A DNA stretch of 64,000 nt, taken from assembly GCF_003589595.1 (NCBI RefSeq), contig NW_020654684.1, positions 3,292,793-3,356,792 of the forward strand. The letters run 5' to 3'. Below are positions 38,092 through 50,984 of the stretch, piece by piece. The notes under the pieces are model-generated. The model ran no database searches. It worked only from the letters and a program-made list of their open reading frames with translations, and was not told the DNA's origin. The stretch comes from Hyposmocoma kahamanoa. Taxonomy: Eukaryota > Arthropoda > Insecta > Lepidoptera > Cosmopterigidae. The number at the start of each line of letters is the position of its first letter. Position 1 is the stretch's first letter. A program made the position numbers and the translations under genes.

Positions 38092-39720
38092 CTGCAACAA
38101 AGTTCAGGTGTTGTTTAGCTATCTAAAGACTACAACGCTGAAGTTCCAAAAAACCATAATCCATATAGCAGATCAAACGTCTCTTTTACGACATATAGTG
38201 ATGGAACAAGCAAATCGTGCACCTAGTTGTAAGCAGCACGCTTACACTATTACAGTTACACTGCCACTCAAAGCTATGAATCGCAAAACACTGAAGAGCA
38301 GTGTCATTGTACCCGTCACCCTGAGACATAAAGTCCCAGGTCCCAGGTACCTGTAGTTTCACCAGCACCCTAATCCGGCTAACTGCTTAGGGACTCGAAT
38401 GTGTATAGCGAATGAACTCTTTCACAAGAACCTGTAATGCTATTAAACCAATCCATATTATGGACATTTACAATCAAATAATTGCATCCTTACAGAATTG
38501 GCAGCATAAAGACAATGGAATGGCTAAGAATAGGATAGCTATAGGTACCGATGAGGTTTTTCGATGATGTTTGTATAAGTACGGTGTACTGTTATCAGTA
38601 CAATGTCAGTAACAACTCTAAATGGTTGTCACGAACACAGAAACAAAGTCATCCACAAAAAACTATATGTTGCAATTAGTAGATTTTATTTTCATCCCGG
38701 TTACGAAGTGGAAACATCTGCAATCCACTTCGTATTCAAAAAACTTTTTTAAAAAACTAGAGTGATAAATAACACAGCAAGCTTTTTTGCTGGTCCAAGA
38801 GATGTATTTACTTGGCTGATTACGTATATAAGTCGAGGTACCTACGTAACGTTTTGCGCAATGACCCGTATTCTAAATGAACGAAAAATACTTCCAAGGA
38901 GACAGACACCATACTTATTAACGTGAAATCGGCTTAACCTAGTTTGAAAAAGCTTTATGTCCCTACATGTTCGTATCAACGATTTGAGCGGAAGAAAAAT
39001 GCGCAACGTCTTTTTCACTCTTGTTACTGTCACAACCCACATACTAACCCTAATACCGCATGGATTCTATTCTTGGTGTTTTGTATTTAGAGTTCTCCAC
39101 CATCAAGTGTTAATAAATCAGAGAAATTCCCAAACAGTTGGGAATATTACTCTGTTATCCTGGTACTCCACATAATCGAAGTAGTGATACTAGATGTGGA
39201 ATGATACATTTCATATCCCCGCTTCCCCGCTGCGGCTTATTCAACAACTTTCATCATATTGGAGTGGCACTTAGTGTTTCGAGTACAGCTGCAATTGCTC
39301 TATGATATCCCGCTAGTTTTGGATCTATTTCCGCAGCGAGTGAAACTGTGTCTGTAGTAGTCTGGGGCTATCTGCCTGCAGAGCGAAGTTTCCATTGCTT
39401 TAGAGTATTGAGAGAATAGTCTAGTGAATCAGTTCAGTCACTGATATTTTGTTATTTAATTTATTTCCTATATATGTATTTATCTGCCAACCAAATTTAG
39501 CTCAGTATTTACAGAGTTTTAATGACTATTTACAAAAACAACCTCTAGAGTTTCTCAAACATTCTTGTCACGGGCTTTACAAATGTGTTTACTTAATGCG
39601 ATGATTTCAAACGTAATTTGCTTGCCTTTTAAGACTACCGCTATAAATGAAGATATTTATGAAATTGAATTCGGACTAAGAGAAAGGTTGTAATCAGGAG
39701 TAGCTAACAATTAAACTTAC
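38092..39720 (-). other. Intron between rugose exons 3 and 4 (1.6 kb)
   Basis: A worn minus-orientation copy of the 285-bp repeat family occupies about 38228-38440. I see no other recognisable feature. Confidence 0.8.
38228..38440 (-). repeat. 285-bp repeat family B, diverged
   Basis: Recognisable through cccgtcaccctgagacataa, a 'ttcaccagcacccta' block and gaactctttcacaagaacct. It is worn, with several small deletions. Confidence 0.8.
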
Positions 39721-39842
39721 CAATACAAGTAAGGTTTCTCCCGTTCAATGTTGACTGAGTTGATGGGGTCGAGCCGGAACCACGTGGTGAATGTAAAACC
39801 GTTCTCGTACGGCCACCGGGCGAGGGGCGGAAGGACTACCGC
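39721..39842 (-). CDS. rg: rugose exon 3 of window (ConA-like domain, start)
   Basis: The exon is 122 nt with acceptor gttgttacag and donor TATTG|GTAAGT. It starts in phase 0 and ends after two bases of a Cys codon. It encodes 40 residues including [20 protein letters not shown] and then [17 protein letters not shown], the first strands of the concanavalin A/laminin-G-like fold of neurobeachin. No stop or indel is present. Confidence 0.96.
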
Positions 39843-40359
39843 CTGTAACAACATCAACATAAATAATTATAACAATCAGAAAAATTAATTAGGAATTCCT
39901 TCTTAACCAAGCGAAGGCAAGCTTTCAGCGGGTGACGATGATCATGTGTATGCTATTCCCGCTGCTGGTAACTGTACCCCTAAACTTCTGAAAGTTATGC
40001 ATCTAGAACAACTTCGTAAGTTAACTAAAAAGTGACATGATAAAAAAACCTTTTGAAGACAACGTAGTTGTCATCGACCTTTTTTGCAACAATATATTTT
40101 CGGTAGACATCCTATCTCTGCGGCTGAGCACCGAACGTAAAAACTTATCCTACGTCACACTTGCAGGAGTGTTGATAAAAACTGTACTACTCTTATTCTT
40201 CTATTGATTATCAAGACCTTTACGCATGTTAAAGTCATTTGAAGACGCTAAAGAATCTTTTAAAAAATCTTTATCAATTAAACTTTGCTACATTTACAAG
40301 AACGCAAACAAACTTCAAACCTCTCATTATGAATTAGTAGGAAATGAAAAAAATAATAA

Positions 40360-40424
40360 TACTTGGTACTTGGTGTAACGGACTGGTGTCCACAACTCGA
40401 CGTCAAGGCGCCTATTTTGCGTGA
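40360..40424 (+). repeat. 65-bp dispersed repeat, copy 2
   Basis: Same element as 3327-3395 in the same orientation, with scattered substitutions. It sits inside the 12.2-kb rugose intron. Confidence 0.65.
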
Positions 40425-40679
40425 AAAAATAATAATTAAAAAAATACAGTTGACTAATCTTGTAGTGTCCAATTAGACCTAAAATGAAACAGTAAAATAA
40501 CCGGCCAGACTTTAAAAAACATGGCATTATTTTGGGGATTTTATTAGTGTTCCGCTATATGTGCCGGCGTGTGTACTTCTGTCCAAGTTTTAGTGAAAAA
40601 TATAGGTATATATTGAAAATATAATGACATTCAATTCCGAGCGTTGATTTACAGGGTTATTTGTAAAATACTAACAACC

Positions 40680-40800
40680 TCCCAGGATTAGATCACCAAA
40701 GAATGACATAACGACCTGTCCTGCGCCGCTTGCATCCAGCGGATTCCCGCAGTCTTCACCAGATCATCAGTCTACGGTCTGCCGCGTAGTGTAATAAAAA
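40680..40800 (-). mobile_element. LINE C-terminal fragment
   Basis: The minus strand encodes TDDLVKTAGIRWMQAAQDRS, a typical RTE-type C-terminus, with a stop just upstream (RP*TDD). Only the last 30 or so codons remain. Confidence 0.75.
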
Positions 40801-41164
40801 AAGTTACATACAAAAATCGTTGTTATCTTTATTTGAGAAAACGTGAAAATGAGTGAGCGGAGTTACTACTGGGTGCCATTGATCATTATAAAAATTTACA
40901 AAAAATTTAATAATGGCAATAATTCTATAGCTACGTAGATAAATCTTTTTGTTCTTGGTTGTTGAAGGTTACCGGTTCAGCCGTTACAAGATTTTGTATT
41001 TGATAAGTAGAGACTTTGAGGAAATTTGGAGGCAGGATTAGGAAGAGAGAGACAGAGAAAAAAACGATCCGACTAGGAAATACATGAACAAAAAAATACA
41101 TAAGTATTATGAGAAATATTATATACTTATACATAAGAGCTACGCCCTAAAACACAATTCGTAG

Positions 41165-41395
41165 ATGTTAGTTGAAAAGCCGCCCGCCACAGCCAGAAAT
41201 GGAACTGGGTCAGACACGTCTGTTGCATGTTAAGCGAGCTGCGGACAAAGACCCAACGCAAGCCGGAGATGTGGAAGGCCTATAAGGTGGTGTGATATGA
41301 GATCTTCGTCTTTAAGGGCGTTGAATCGCAGTGTGTGGAAGAAAGGAAGAGAGGCCTTTGCTCTCTGCAGTAACGGCTGAAAAATGAAATGAAAC
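41165..41395 (+). mobile_element. LINE C-terminal fragment
   Basis: Plus-strand frames give NGTGSDTS/KWNWVRHVCRMLSELRTKTQ, GRPIRWCD and EEREAFAL in shifting frames, the usual end of an RTE-like reverse transcriptase ORF. It is heavily mutated. Confidence 0.6.
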
Positions 41396-43907
41396 CGAGC
41401 TACGACGGAGTTTCTCTTCCTGTCACCTCTTGCTTTGAGTAGCATCATATTCGATAGATGAGAGAAAGGTATCTCAACGCGCGCGAATTTTGTCTCCATT
41501 TTGTCTCCTCATGGCCAGCCTCGAAACATCTTTAAGTTGTCGTCATGATCTCATAAAACCATCACAAATAAAGTGTACGAAACAGCGACAAAACAATTTC
41601 ATAAGTACCAGGACTGCACGAAAATAAACAGTCGTGACAAAATATTCGCGGAAATACGATTATAATGCTCCCATATAAAATATCACGGGTCGCTTCCACG
41701 ACCCTTATTTTTTGTTTCGCGGAAATTTCAAGGGAAATTTATGCAAAAAGGATATTTATCCGGTTCACAGTGTTTATCGCTCGTCATCTGTACTTATGTT
41801 TGCGCGGTAATCTGTGCTTACGTCGCGTTTATAAATGACGAACAATATTCCAGGAGCACTTTTTTACGTGAGATGGTATTTCAAATTTAGAATACAAACA
41901 AGACTTAAATTTAGGGCTGGAAGATTACGCATTACATCGCCTGTTTCAATATCTTTTGTGAAATACGTTGTAACACAGCGGATGGGCCATTTCTGTGCGA
42001 ACTGTGGCACTTACATTATTCAAGTAGGTGTATAGTTATTCTATATGCTGCATCAAAATTGTACAGGTGAAAAATTCATCTTCAAAAATGAAATACACTA
42101 AAAAGTTTATCGATGCAGGTTATTTTCCCTAGATGAATTTATTCAACATCTTAACCAATTTATCCGCGCTGTAATTATTAGTTCTCAACCCAATAAAGAA
42201 AATCCAGGGCGAATAAGATAAATAGCGAGGCCACGTCTTACAGACGTACCAGGCAAACAGAAACAGACAGAAAGCGCGTCAGCCTGACGTCAGATCTGCC
42301 GGATAAGCGCGACGGAGAGAAATGGACTGCCCGGGACGACGAGATAAATAAGAAAAACCTTCGTGCGTCTTTCGGAAGGGTTCAGAACAATTTTGAATGC
42401 CACAGCTGTGCGGAACCTTTGTTATTTATTGTCATAGGCATAATATAGACAATAAAAGAAAATCGGTGAAATAATCGTTGAACCAACCAACCAAAATTGG
42501 TCTGTTTAAGTAAGTCGACTTCTTTAAGAGAAAAATAAATACTGTGAGCTTACTGTGAAAATAAAGACGAAAAGCAGACATGTTATGATGAAGAAAATGC
42601 CTATACAGAAATCAATGAACTGCGCGGATATTTTAGACTTACTTTTCATATATTGTGGAACAAATGACGATATTTCCATGTAAACGTCAGGAACCCTAAA
42701 AGCCGGACAGATCTCCCAGTATGTCCCGCGGATTATGCGCGGCAGTGTTTGAATAAGAATTGCCAATAACGAGGGGAGGTCGTTTAAACGACGCTCGTAC
42801 GACCTACTGGTTGTCTGGTATCGTGATCTCCCAGGGGGAATTGTTTGCAAAGCGGAAAAAGAAAAAAATTACGCACTGAGATAGTTTCATAAAATCGAAA
42901 TTGCTGAGTCAATTCTGAAATAAAACAGTGGGTTAGTAGTGTTAAACTTAATAGGTTAAGTTCATTGACTTACAAATAAATGGACGACGGGTCTAATACA
43001 AAAACCACGAAAAAAATGTTCCAAGTCAACCTATTTAAACGTAGTAACATGTCAAGGAATATGAAAAAGCTAAAACGTTGAATTTAAATTGTAATGTCAT
43101 CGCAGTACTGTCTAATTTTGCTTGCTTCGCAGTCAGTCGACCAAACGAAGACTAGAGCGTGAATGACGCTCTGTATACGATTTGAACGCCCTATAAGTTC
43201 GGACACTTTTTAGCGCGGACCCGACGTCCATATAATTGTAAGTCAATGGTTAAGTTATTAAAATTTGTTACGTGTTTTAGACAACCATGTCATTGAAATT
43301 GCGAGTAAAAGCTAGTTATGAAAAACAAAGTACGTATACGTCATGCGTTATTTATTATTTAAAGTAATTGCCAGAAATGGATGTGCATAATAAATTAGAC
43401 GGCGGGTTCCCGGAGGAATTAAAAATCTCAATTAAATAGACTGGCCTAATACATTCCTTTTATGAAAACGATGATAACAAAGAAACAAAGGGAAATGAAG
43501 AAAAGGTCAAGATTTGTAAGGCTTCCATTATTAGGCTAATTTAATTTGTACCATTTAAAAGTGGCTGTTGTTAAATAATTTTACCCGTCTCGGTCTGGGA
43601 TCAAATTTTTAATTTTCTCCCCGAAGAGCGAGAAATTGTGCAACATCTTCAACTTAAATTATGAATTCTGACGGCTCTGGAGAGATTAACTCGTAGAAAA
43701 TACAAAATTAGAGCGTTTGAAGTATTTATTTTGATGTTTTTGTGTATTAGTTAGATAGGTATTATTACAATTTGGGGTGTATTTAAGAAGTCTCCCCGCG
43801 CGTCGTACCATACCTTTCTTGTAGATCTGGCGCACGCTGGGTAACAATCGGTCGTAACAAGTACCTTATGACGACAGGCAACTGGCGAATCATTTTATCA
43901 CGACACG

Positions 43908-43970
43908 ATATCGATGGCAAGTATTATAGGGTATGCCATCGATATGACAAGAAGAAGAAGAAGAAGAGGA
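43908..43970. repeat. 12-bp perfect hairpin followed by (GAA)n
   Basis: atatcgatggca (43908-43919) pairs with 43934-43945 across a 14-nt loop, and a GAAGAAGAAG run follows. It may be the 3' end of another LINE. Confidence 0.5.
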
Positions 43971-44026
43971 AGATTACAATTTAATCGGAGTAACGTGAAG
44001 TAATGGTAGATTTAAAAGATTTTTTT

Positions 44027-44305
44027 AACCGACTTCAAAAAAGGAGGATTCGCTCAATTCGACTGTATTTTTTGTGTGTATGTTACGCGATTACTCCGGC
44101 CATTTATGGATTCATTTTGAAGATTCTTTTTTTTTTTTGAAAAAAAAAAGTGGGTGCCTCAATATTGGTCCCAATTAAATTTTAAGAAAATATTCCACCT
44201 GCAACGATGGCATACTAGGGATAAATCCGGTTTTGCGCACTTTGCAGTTACCCATTTCAATAAAACTTGGCAAATTGATATAATTCCTCGATTTTTTGAG
44301 GTCTT
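44027..44305 (-). mobile_element. TIR element D, inverted copy with internal deletion
   Basis: It begins AACCGACTTCAAAA and reaches TTTTGAGGTC near 44303, the mirror of the copy at 18024. The internal sequence is shortened and contains a T/A homopolymer inversion at 44126-44149. Confidence 0.7.
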
Positions 44306-44444
44306 TTTTTTATAAAAAGTTATAATTATTAATAATTCAGGTATAATAATGGTAAAAAAGAAATGGTGCAAAAGTTATCATTTTCATAATTCTACAACAA
44401 AAAGAGACGCAAAACATATCAACATTTATTTTCTGCTTGTCTTG

Positions 44445-44728
44445 TAGCTGTAGAGCTCGTTTTGAAAGAGCTCGTTCAGGGTAGTACTGCCACCTTATCT
44501 ATTTCTGCCGCCAAGCAGTAATGTCAGAATTACTATGTTCCAGTTTTGAAGGGTAAGGGTGCTGATGAAATGACAGGCACATGGGACTTGTCAACTTATG
44601 TCTCAGGGTGACGGGCGCAGTGGCAGTGCCCCTCAAATCGTTGCGATTTAAAGCTCTGAGTGGCACTGTGACTGTTATGGACAGACGTGTCGCTTACCAT
44701 CAGGCGCACGACTTGTTCGTCCCGTCAC
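44445..44728 (+). repeat. 285-bp repeat family B, best full-length copy
   Basis: It runs from tagctgtagagctcgttttg to cgacttgttcgtcccgtcac. No terminal inverted repeats, poly(A) tail or clear target duplication are visible. That leaves a Helitron-like or other non-autonomous origin possible but unproven. Confidence 0.88.
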
Positions 44729-46246
44729 AAGACGTTTTAAAAAAAAATTACAAACCATCTTCAATATTATCACATTGGCACTGTTAATATAATAGTGTAA
44801 CTCAAAAAGTGTATTTCTTCAGAATCGATGAGAAACTAACAACTCACTTCCTGTGAAAGATAATTAAAATTTATGTATAGGTTACAATTTATTACAGACA
44901 TCAAAATAATGTTATATTTTTGAGTAAGGAATGTTTTGTCCAGAACTAACACACAAAAAGTTTGTCTCATTTTGAGTAAAGTAGATATCTTTTATTTGTT
45001 TTTCACAATATTCTATCGACGGTTGTATGACGTGTAGAGATTCAAATTTTACGTTCAGCGATAGCACAATCTTGAATTTCACATATTTTGAGTTACAACA
45101 GTAGTGCGGTATCTACGAAAACGTATCTACTTGAAATATTCCAAGCCAGAAATTTTATTCTTTATGCAATATATTATGAAAAAATTGCTAGCTCCAAATG
45201 CAATTATGTTCTTTCACCTCCACACGACGTTACATTTGATTTTACGGTGCATGAAACACGCAATCAAAATCCTTAGGAAGATCAAATCGCGGTAAGCCAC
45301 CGTGAAATACGACTGGTGTTTATTCAAAACATCCCGTTAACGGCTAACCATTACTCTTCATACTATGTTAAGATAAAAAAATAAAGGCGTTCGGAATAAG
45401 ACGGGTTCGAAACACCCATTTCAAACTGTAAACCAAAATAAACAAAATTCGTTATTCTAAACAAAGCTAATAAATGAGGTTTCAAAATTAAACCCTGTAG
45501 AACACCTCATTTTATGAAGTTTTTTTCGGCACAGAAGGAATCGAAAAACTGAGTGCTTTAAATATGACGCTCGAATCAATACAGTCAGTACAAATTAAAT
45601 TCCTTCGACAAAACGATTTCTAAAAACATTTCACGGAATAGGAATCCACTTGTTCTCAAGTGGCGAACTTCAACAGTTCGATACGGTACAAACAATTAAT
45701 TCTCAAATTATTACAATCTCCACAAGTTCAATAACTTATCCGGGAATTTAAATCGGAATTTGAATTGGAGATAATTTAAAGCTCTGTGATTCCCGGGACT
45801 TGATTTGTTTAGCTTTAATGAGTTGGTTCATGTTTTATTAATTTATTTGCATTTGACTTATAAAAGCTGAAAGTGTACGATTTATTTTCGAAATAGAATT
45901 GAATAATTGATTTGCGGTTGCGTGGGTCACTTTAAATTAAATGTTCAATATTCGATTCTCGATGTAATTATTACTTTAGAAAATATGATAATACAACAAG
46001 ACAGAAGAATCGTTGCACTTCTAAGAATATAGAAAGTTCTGGGACATTTGATGGAATGCAGATGACATTGCAGAATAGAAACCGTAGACAGCGAGCTGGC
46101 GTCGGCGGCGGCGTGGCTGCCAATTGACGACTAAAACGAAGGCTCGCTACCATAGTACACATGTGTAATATATAATACAATATAACTATGCATAGGTTTG
46201 TAGATAAATGTAATTAAATCGAAAAAAAAATTCATTTGACAATATT

Positions 46247-46375
46247 GTCAGAATTGTGGACCGTAGATGGGTAAGACTTGCACAAGATCGTGGTGGACGG
46301 TAAAAACTACGGGAGACCTATACCCATCAGTGGATGAAGTCAGGCTATGGACTATGATGATTATGAATAGGACAC
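46247..46375 (+). mobile_element. LINE C-terminal fragment
   Basis: RIVDRRWVRLAQDRGGR, a stop, then KLRETYTHQWMKSGYG, resembling the 'AQDR..W..L..AY.QQW' ending of RTE-like ORFs. It is dead. Confidence 0.6.
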
Positions 46376-46459
46376 ATACATAAATATAGGAAGTTCGATT
46401 AAAAAAAAGTTTCATAACAAAATTATAAAAAGAAATAATTTAAATCAATCATAGTGGTA

Positions 46460-46530
46460 GTAGTGCAATGGGGGAACCGTTCACAGTTGAGGAATTGGCA
46501 GTTCGAATTCCCGTAGGGCCATGTATCTAT
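46460..46530 (+). mobile_element. possible tRNA-like SINE remnant
   Basis: gtgcaatgggggaaccgttc followed by cagttcgaattcccgtaggg resembles spaced box A and box B. It is weak and only about 70 bp long. Confidence 0.3.
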
Positions 46531-46699
46531 GACCTACATTTCGAAGTTACGTAGCTTTGTGAATGTTTCATAGCAAAATACTTTGCTAGTGGCGAAGGAA
46601 ATATGTATATAGAAGACGGTTACAACGGTAAAAAACGTGTAACCCGCTAGTGCGGTGGTCTATGGCCAAGACCGGTCTCCTTAACATTTACAGTTTCTA

Positions 46700-46805
46700 G
46701 TTCACGCAAATGCAGTCTTTGACGGCCTCCGTCGCTTGCACACCAGTTTTCATGGCGGTTTTCATATGCGGTCCCAGGTTCGATCCCCTGTCGGGTCAAT
46801 TTAGG
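46700..46805 (+). mobile_element. tRNA-derived SINE remnant
   Basis: It contains gacggcctccgtcgcttgca and, at tRNA-like spacing, ggtcccaggttcgatcccct with a good box B. Box A is degenerate. Confidence 0.5.
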
Positions 46806-47002
46806 AAGAAAAACTTACATTTCTATATTGTCTCGGGTCTGGATATTTGTAGTACCGTCGTTGTTTCCGATTTCCATAGCACAAGTCCTTTAGTTACTTA
46901 CTTTGAAATCTAAGCAACGTATGTGATATTATTGTTGATGTTGTTGTTTTTGTTGCGCAACAGTGTAAAATAAAAAATTGGTAAATAAAATCGAAACTCA
47001 AT

Positions 47003-47074
47003 TAGAGGCGCCGATATCGACCCCGGTATCTCTCGCATGTTAAGCGAGTGCTCTACCACCTGAGCTACGCCCCT
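47003..47074 (-). pseudogene. Ala-type tRNA with AAC (valine) anticodon, probably decayed
   Basis: This 72-nt sequence is tRNA-Ala-like throughout. It has a fully paired acceptor stem (AGGGGCG/CGCCTCT) that keeps the alanine identity pair G3:U70, an intact D arm, and the anticodon arm CTCGC-TTAACAT-GCGAG. The middle anticodon base is A instead of G, giving AAC. The 3' strand of the T stem has lost one base (TCGG instead of CCCGG). Insect tRNA-Val(AAC) has a quite different body, so this is an altered Ala copy. Confidence 0.8.
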
Positions 47075-48813
47075 TGATACAAGTGCTAGCGAAAATCCGC
47101 CATTACAAATACAATTCCACTCGGGTGTGAACAGCATTGTATCTCGTATCTCTATCGATTCATAGAATACTTGCAATGACGCACCTTGTATAAGACAACC
47201 TTGCACTTATGTATTATGCGTGCGTAGTTTGCACGCGATTCAATTGAAAGTTAACGTATGTGAGTTAAAAAGTATAAACGAAACTTCGGGGAAAAAGAGG
47301 AGTTAAAATCGAACTACAAAGTTTACAACTCAGAAATAACAACTTATAAGCGATTGGATTTATGTCTTTTTTTGTTTTTGTACGGTACGTATAAAAACAT
47401 GTTTTGGCGAATAACTAATCTTTGAGTAGACTGGCCGAAGAAGCATGAAAATTTCGTCTAACCGCATCAAGAACTCATTTTTGACAAAATTGACTTTAAC
47501 GGACTTTCTTCCGCGAAATATCATTATGTCCTTCGCTACAAAGTTTCAGGACAGATTTTAAGCATCTCGAGCGTTGTGTTTGAGGCCTGCACTATGCTTG
47601 AGTGATTTCTTAAACTAATTTTGAAATGTTACAACTACCGCAACAATAAAATTTAATTAGTTTTAAATTTAAATATAATCGTATCAAAATGGCGGCATTC
47701 ACGAACACTCTTGTTCGGAACACCATCTTTGTTACGAATTTTCGTTATGAAGCAATTTGAAGTTATAATTGGTTTCATTAATTAATCAAATCATTCACTT
47801 AAGCAAATGTGGCAGCTAAATGGCAAAAATGAATCCCTATATCGTCTTCGTTACCAGAAATTAACGTAACGTCGAAGTAGTAACAGAAAAAAGTTATTTA
47901 AATAAGTCTATTCAGTATTTAGTGATCTCTATTGTAATAGAAATAATTCACTGCGACAAAATTGTACGCAGCTTTAGCAATGTACGTAAAGATACATTGC
48001 GTGTTGTGTGTCATGTTCCTTAGACCCTATCCATACAATACAAAACAGATACTGTTTATTGCACGGCAAAATAATACACGAGTTACAGCAGGTGACACAT
48101 TTACTAAAAAACGGATAACTCACATATTTAAGTCGAATTTTTACTCGACAAGTTTCGAACCAATTCGTGGTCTTTAATCATGAGATTTCGCAGCGGTGAC
48201 TCAACGGAAACTGAGTTGAGTTAGACGGGTTTTAGTTAATATGTCGGAATCTCACAGTGGTTTTCTATTTAAAACAATATGTGACGTTATTCCTGGCAAG
48301 CAAGCTCTTCCAGGCAACTTCCACGATATATCACGGAGTGTGCGAGGAAATTGCACGATTTAATTCCGCCTTTCCATCATCGGGAGAATAGACGTAGGCT
48401 GGGGTTCCTCCTTTATGTTGCGGATATTCGAAGGATTCGCAGGAAGCATTTCCCTTCCATATCTATATGGCGAAGAGCTACGGTATGGAATTCCATGCCT
48501 ACAGACTTGTTTCCTGTACAAAATAACTAGGGCTTTTTCAAGGCAAGAGTGAAGAGGCATTATTCAGGTGTATAAGCTCCACCGTCGACCTCATCATCAC
48601 TTTCCATCAAATGAGATGGAGGTCAAGTGCACAATTATTTTTTTATAAAACAAAACCTCGAGGTGACGGAAGAACTTTAAGAAATTATGATAATGAGTGG
48701 GTGAAATGAATGCTACCTTTATAGGAATTTAATGCCTATATTTCTCATTTCACTACCCTTAAAAATAAATATATCATATACCGCTTCTACTACACTACGT
48801 CAATGATAACTCA

Positions 48814-49070
48814 GTAGCAGTAGAGCTCCATGTGAAAGAGTTCGTCGAGGGAAGTACTGCCACCTACAATGTTTCTGCCGCCAAGCAGTAATGTGACCAT
48901 TACTGCTTTCCGATTTTGAAGGGTAAGGGTGCTGATGAAATTACAGGCACATAGGACTTGTCAACTTAAGCCTCTCAGATCTTTGCAATATAAATCTCTG
49001 AGTGGCACTGCAACTATTATGGAAAGACATGTAGCTTACGACCAGACACACGACTTGTTCGCCCTGCCAT
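48814..49070 (+). repeat. 285-bp repeat family B
   Basis: Plus-orientation copy starting gtagcagtagagctccatgt, with a deletion after ggacttgtcaacttaagcct. It lies about 500 bp from an inverted copy at 49564. Confidence 0.87.
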
Positions 49071-49563
49071 TTGATATTATGGAAAAAACTTCCACATTTA
49101 TGTAGTCGACAGTAAGAAAATTGAAATTCCATTTCAATGACACATATTCCTTGAGATCATTAAGTATTTTGCACAAACGTTTCATGCGTAAAATACAACG
49201 AAAATTACACAGTTAGAGATATTATTTAAATGTAATAACGACGACGTTATTTGTGAAAGCACGCGACTGTACCTTAAATACGTATAAATGAAATATATCA
49301 GTACTAAATACAAAAACTTCCAAAAGGAAGGTTATTTTGCCAACATTTAATTAGGTTTTGAAATAAATTAACAGTTTTTATTTAAGACACGTTACAAATT
49401 TGAATCGGCATAATAGGCATTTTGCGTTAATCCAATTGAATTAATTAAAGAAATATATAGAATTATACAGTTTTTGTAAAATAGAAAGGAGAGGAGTCGT
49501 CTAATGCTTTCGAGTCAGCTGTTTGGTCACAATTGTCGTAGTCATCTTTGACCATTATACCAA

Positions 49564-49849
49564 GTGACGGGACGAACAAGTCCGTGCGCCTGGTGGTAAG
49601 CGACAAGCCTGTCCATAACAGTTGCAATGCCACTCAGAGCTTTAAAACGCAAATATCTGGGGCACTACCACTGCGCCCGTCACCCTGAGACATAAGTTGA
49701 CAAGTCCCATGTGCCCGAAATTTCACCAGCACCCTTACCCTTCAAAACTGAAACACAGTAATTCTAACATTACTGATTGGCGGCAGAAATAGGTAAGGTG
49801 TCAGTACTTCCCTGGTCGAATACTTTCACAAGGAACTCTACTTCTACTA
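49564..49849 (-). repeat. 285-bp repeat family B, full-length inverted copy
   Basis: It starts gtgacgggacgaacaagtcc and ends at 'caaggaactctac'. With the copy at 48814 it forms a large inverted repeat around 49.1-49.5 kb. Confidence 0.88.
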
Positions 49850-50877
49850 ATACATAAACTCTATTGGGTTTGAACGTCCATCGTCATGTCGCTTCACTAG
49901 TCTTAACTAAACTACTAGTTAGATGGCAGCACTTTGTAATTTCAATATAAAATCGATCGTCGTAACTTGTAATAATAGGTATTGAACTCTCCACGATGTG
50001 TCAACAGGGTAAAGTTTAAGCCATATTAACAATCCAGAATTTGTTAATTCTTTTTAAATTTAAAACTGCGACCAATCATTATCAAGATTTCATAGTGTCT
50101 CAAAACTAAGGATGTATCAGTTTTGGCGACAGCGGTTCTGATATTAATCGACGCTCTAGGCATTTTCATTGATTTTTTCTTCTACGGTGTTCACAGAATC
50201 GGGGGCCAATAACTCGAGGATTTCCCGTTGCGACTTCGGTACAGTGGGCAACGGGCTTTAGTATTCCCGCATTTCGCAATATTCGACCAAGGCCATACCG
50301 ACGTACGTCTCTCGTAAAAGTCGTAAAAATTTTGTGAATACGCCATCATCGTGTTTTTTCAAAAGGCCTTTGCAGAACAAATTTATGAGATAAATAAATT
50401 TAAAAAAAAAAATGTATTTATAAACCGACCACATACTGGATCCTTTTGTTTTTAAAACATGTAATAATAACAGAATGTTTGAATATAATAAATTATTTTC
50501 GGGCACCAATCATGAGCGGGAAAAATATCTGAATACATGGTCCCCAAAAACGATATTCGCTATAATCACCTGCTCTGGTCAATACAGTAAAGCTGGAAAT
50601 AAATAATACATAGATGGGTGAAGTCCCTTTGTGCCATCCAAAGGAAGGTATTTAGTGGTCCTTTCTATAATCATTAACCACGACGCATTTCGTAATCAAG
50701 TCGTTTTAATGCAACCACTATGTAATACTTTAAATAATCATAGCCTTCATCTACTCTAGTTACGTCGTATCTATACGTCACAGTGACGAAATCCACAAAT
50801 GTCACGTAACTGACTCGCCTTGAATAAACAGTTGCCTCAATACGCAGGAGACGCATATTTTTAACAGTAGTAGTAAC

Positions 50878-50950
50878 GGGGGCGTAGCTCAGATGGTAGA
50901 GCGCTCGCTTAGCATGTGAGAGGTACCGGGATCGATACCCGGCGCCTCCA
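50878..50950 (+). tRNA. tRNA-Ala (AGC)
   Basis: All 73 positions fold into a standard cloverleaf. The acceptor stem GGGGGCG/CGCCTCC includes the alanine identity pair G3:U70, the anticodon arm is CTCGC-TTAGCAT-GTGAG, the T arm is CCGGG-ATCGATA-CCCGG and the discriminator is A. The box A and box B internal promoters are intact. It lies inside a rugose intron on the opposite strand to that gene, with a SINE starting about 35 bp downstream. Confidence 0.97.
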
Positions 50951-50984
50951 GGAACATTTTTTGACGTTCTTCGTACTTTGGCTC

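Noticed and set aside
42524..42850. 108-codon minus-strand open frame ending in a hydrophobic stretch
   Set aside because: No domain, no splice context matching rugose, and AT-rich intron composition; chance is sufficient.
44159..44371. Short minus-strand open frame
   Set aside because: It lies inside a TIR element copy and carries no transposase motif.
47003..47074. Functional tRNA-Val (AAC)
   Set aside because: The body is that of tRNA-Ala, not insect tRNA-Val, and the T stem lacks a base.
48290..48600. Possible retroelement ORF on the minus strand (KEEPQPTSILPMMERR)
   Set aside because: The style is suggestive, but no reverse transcriptase or gag motif could be recognised.
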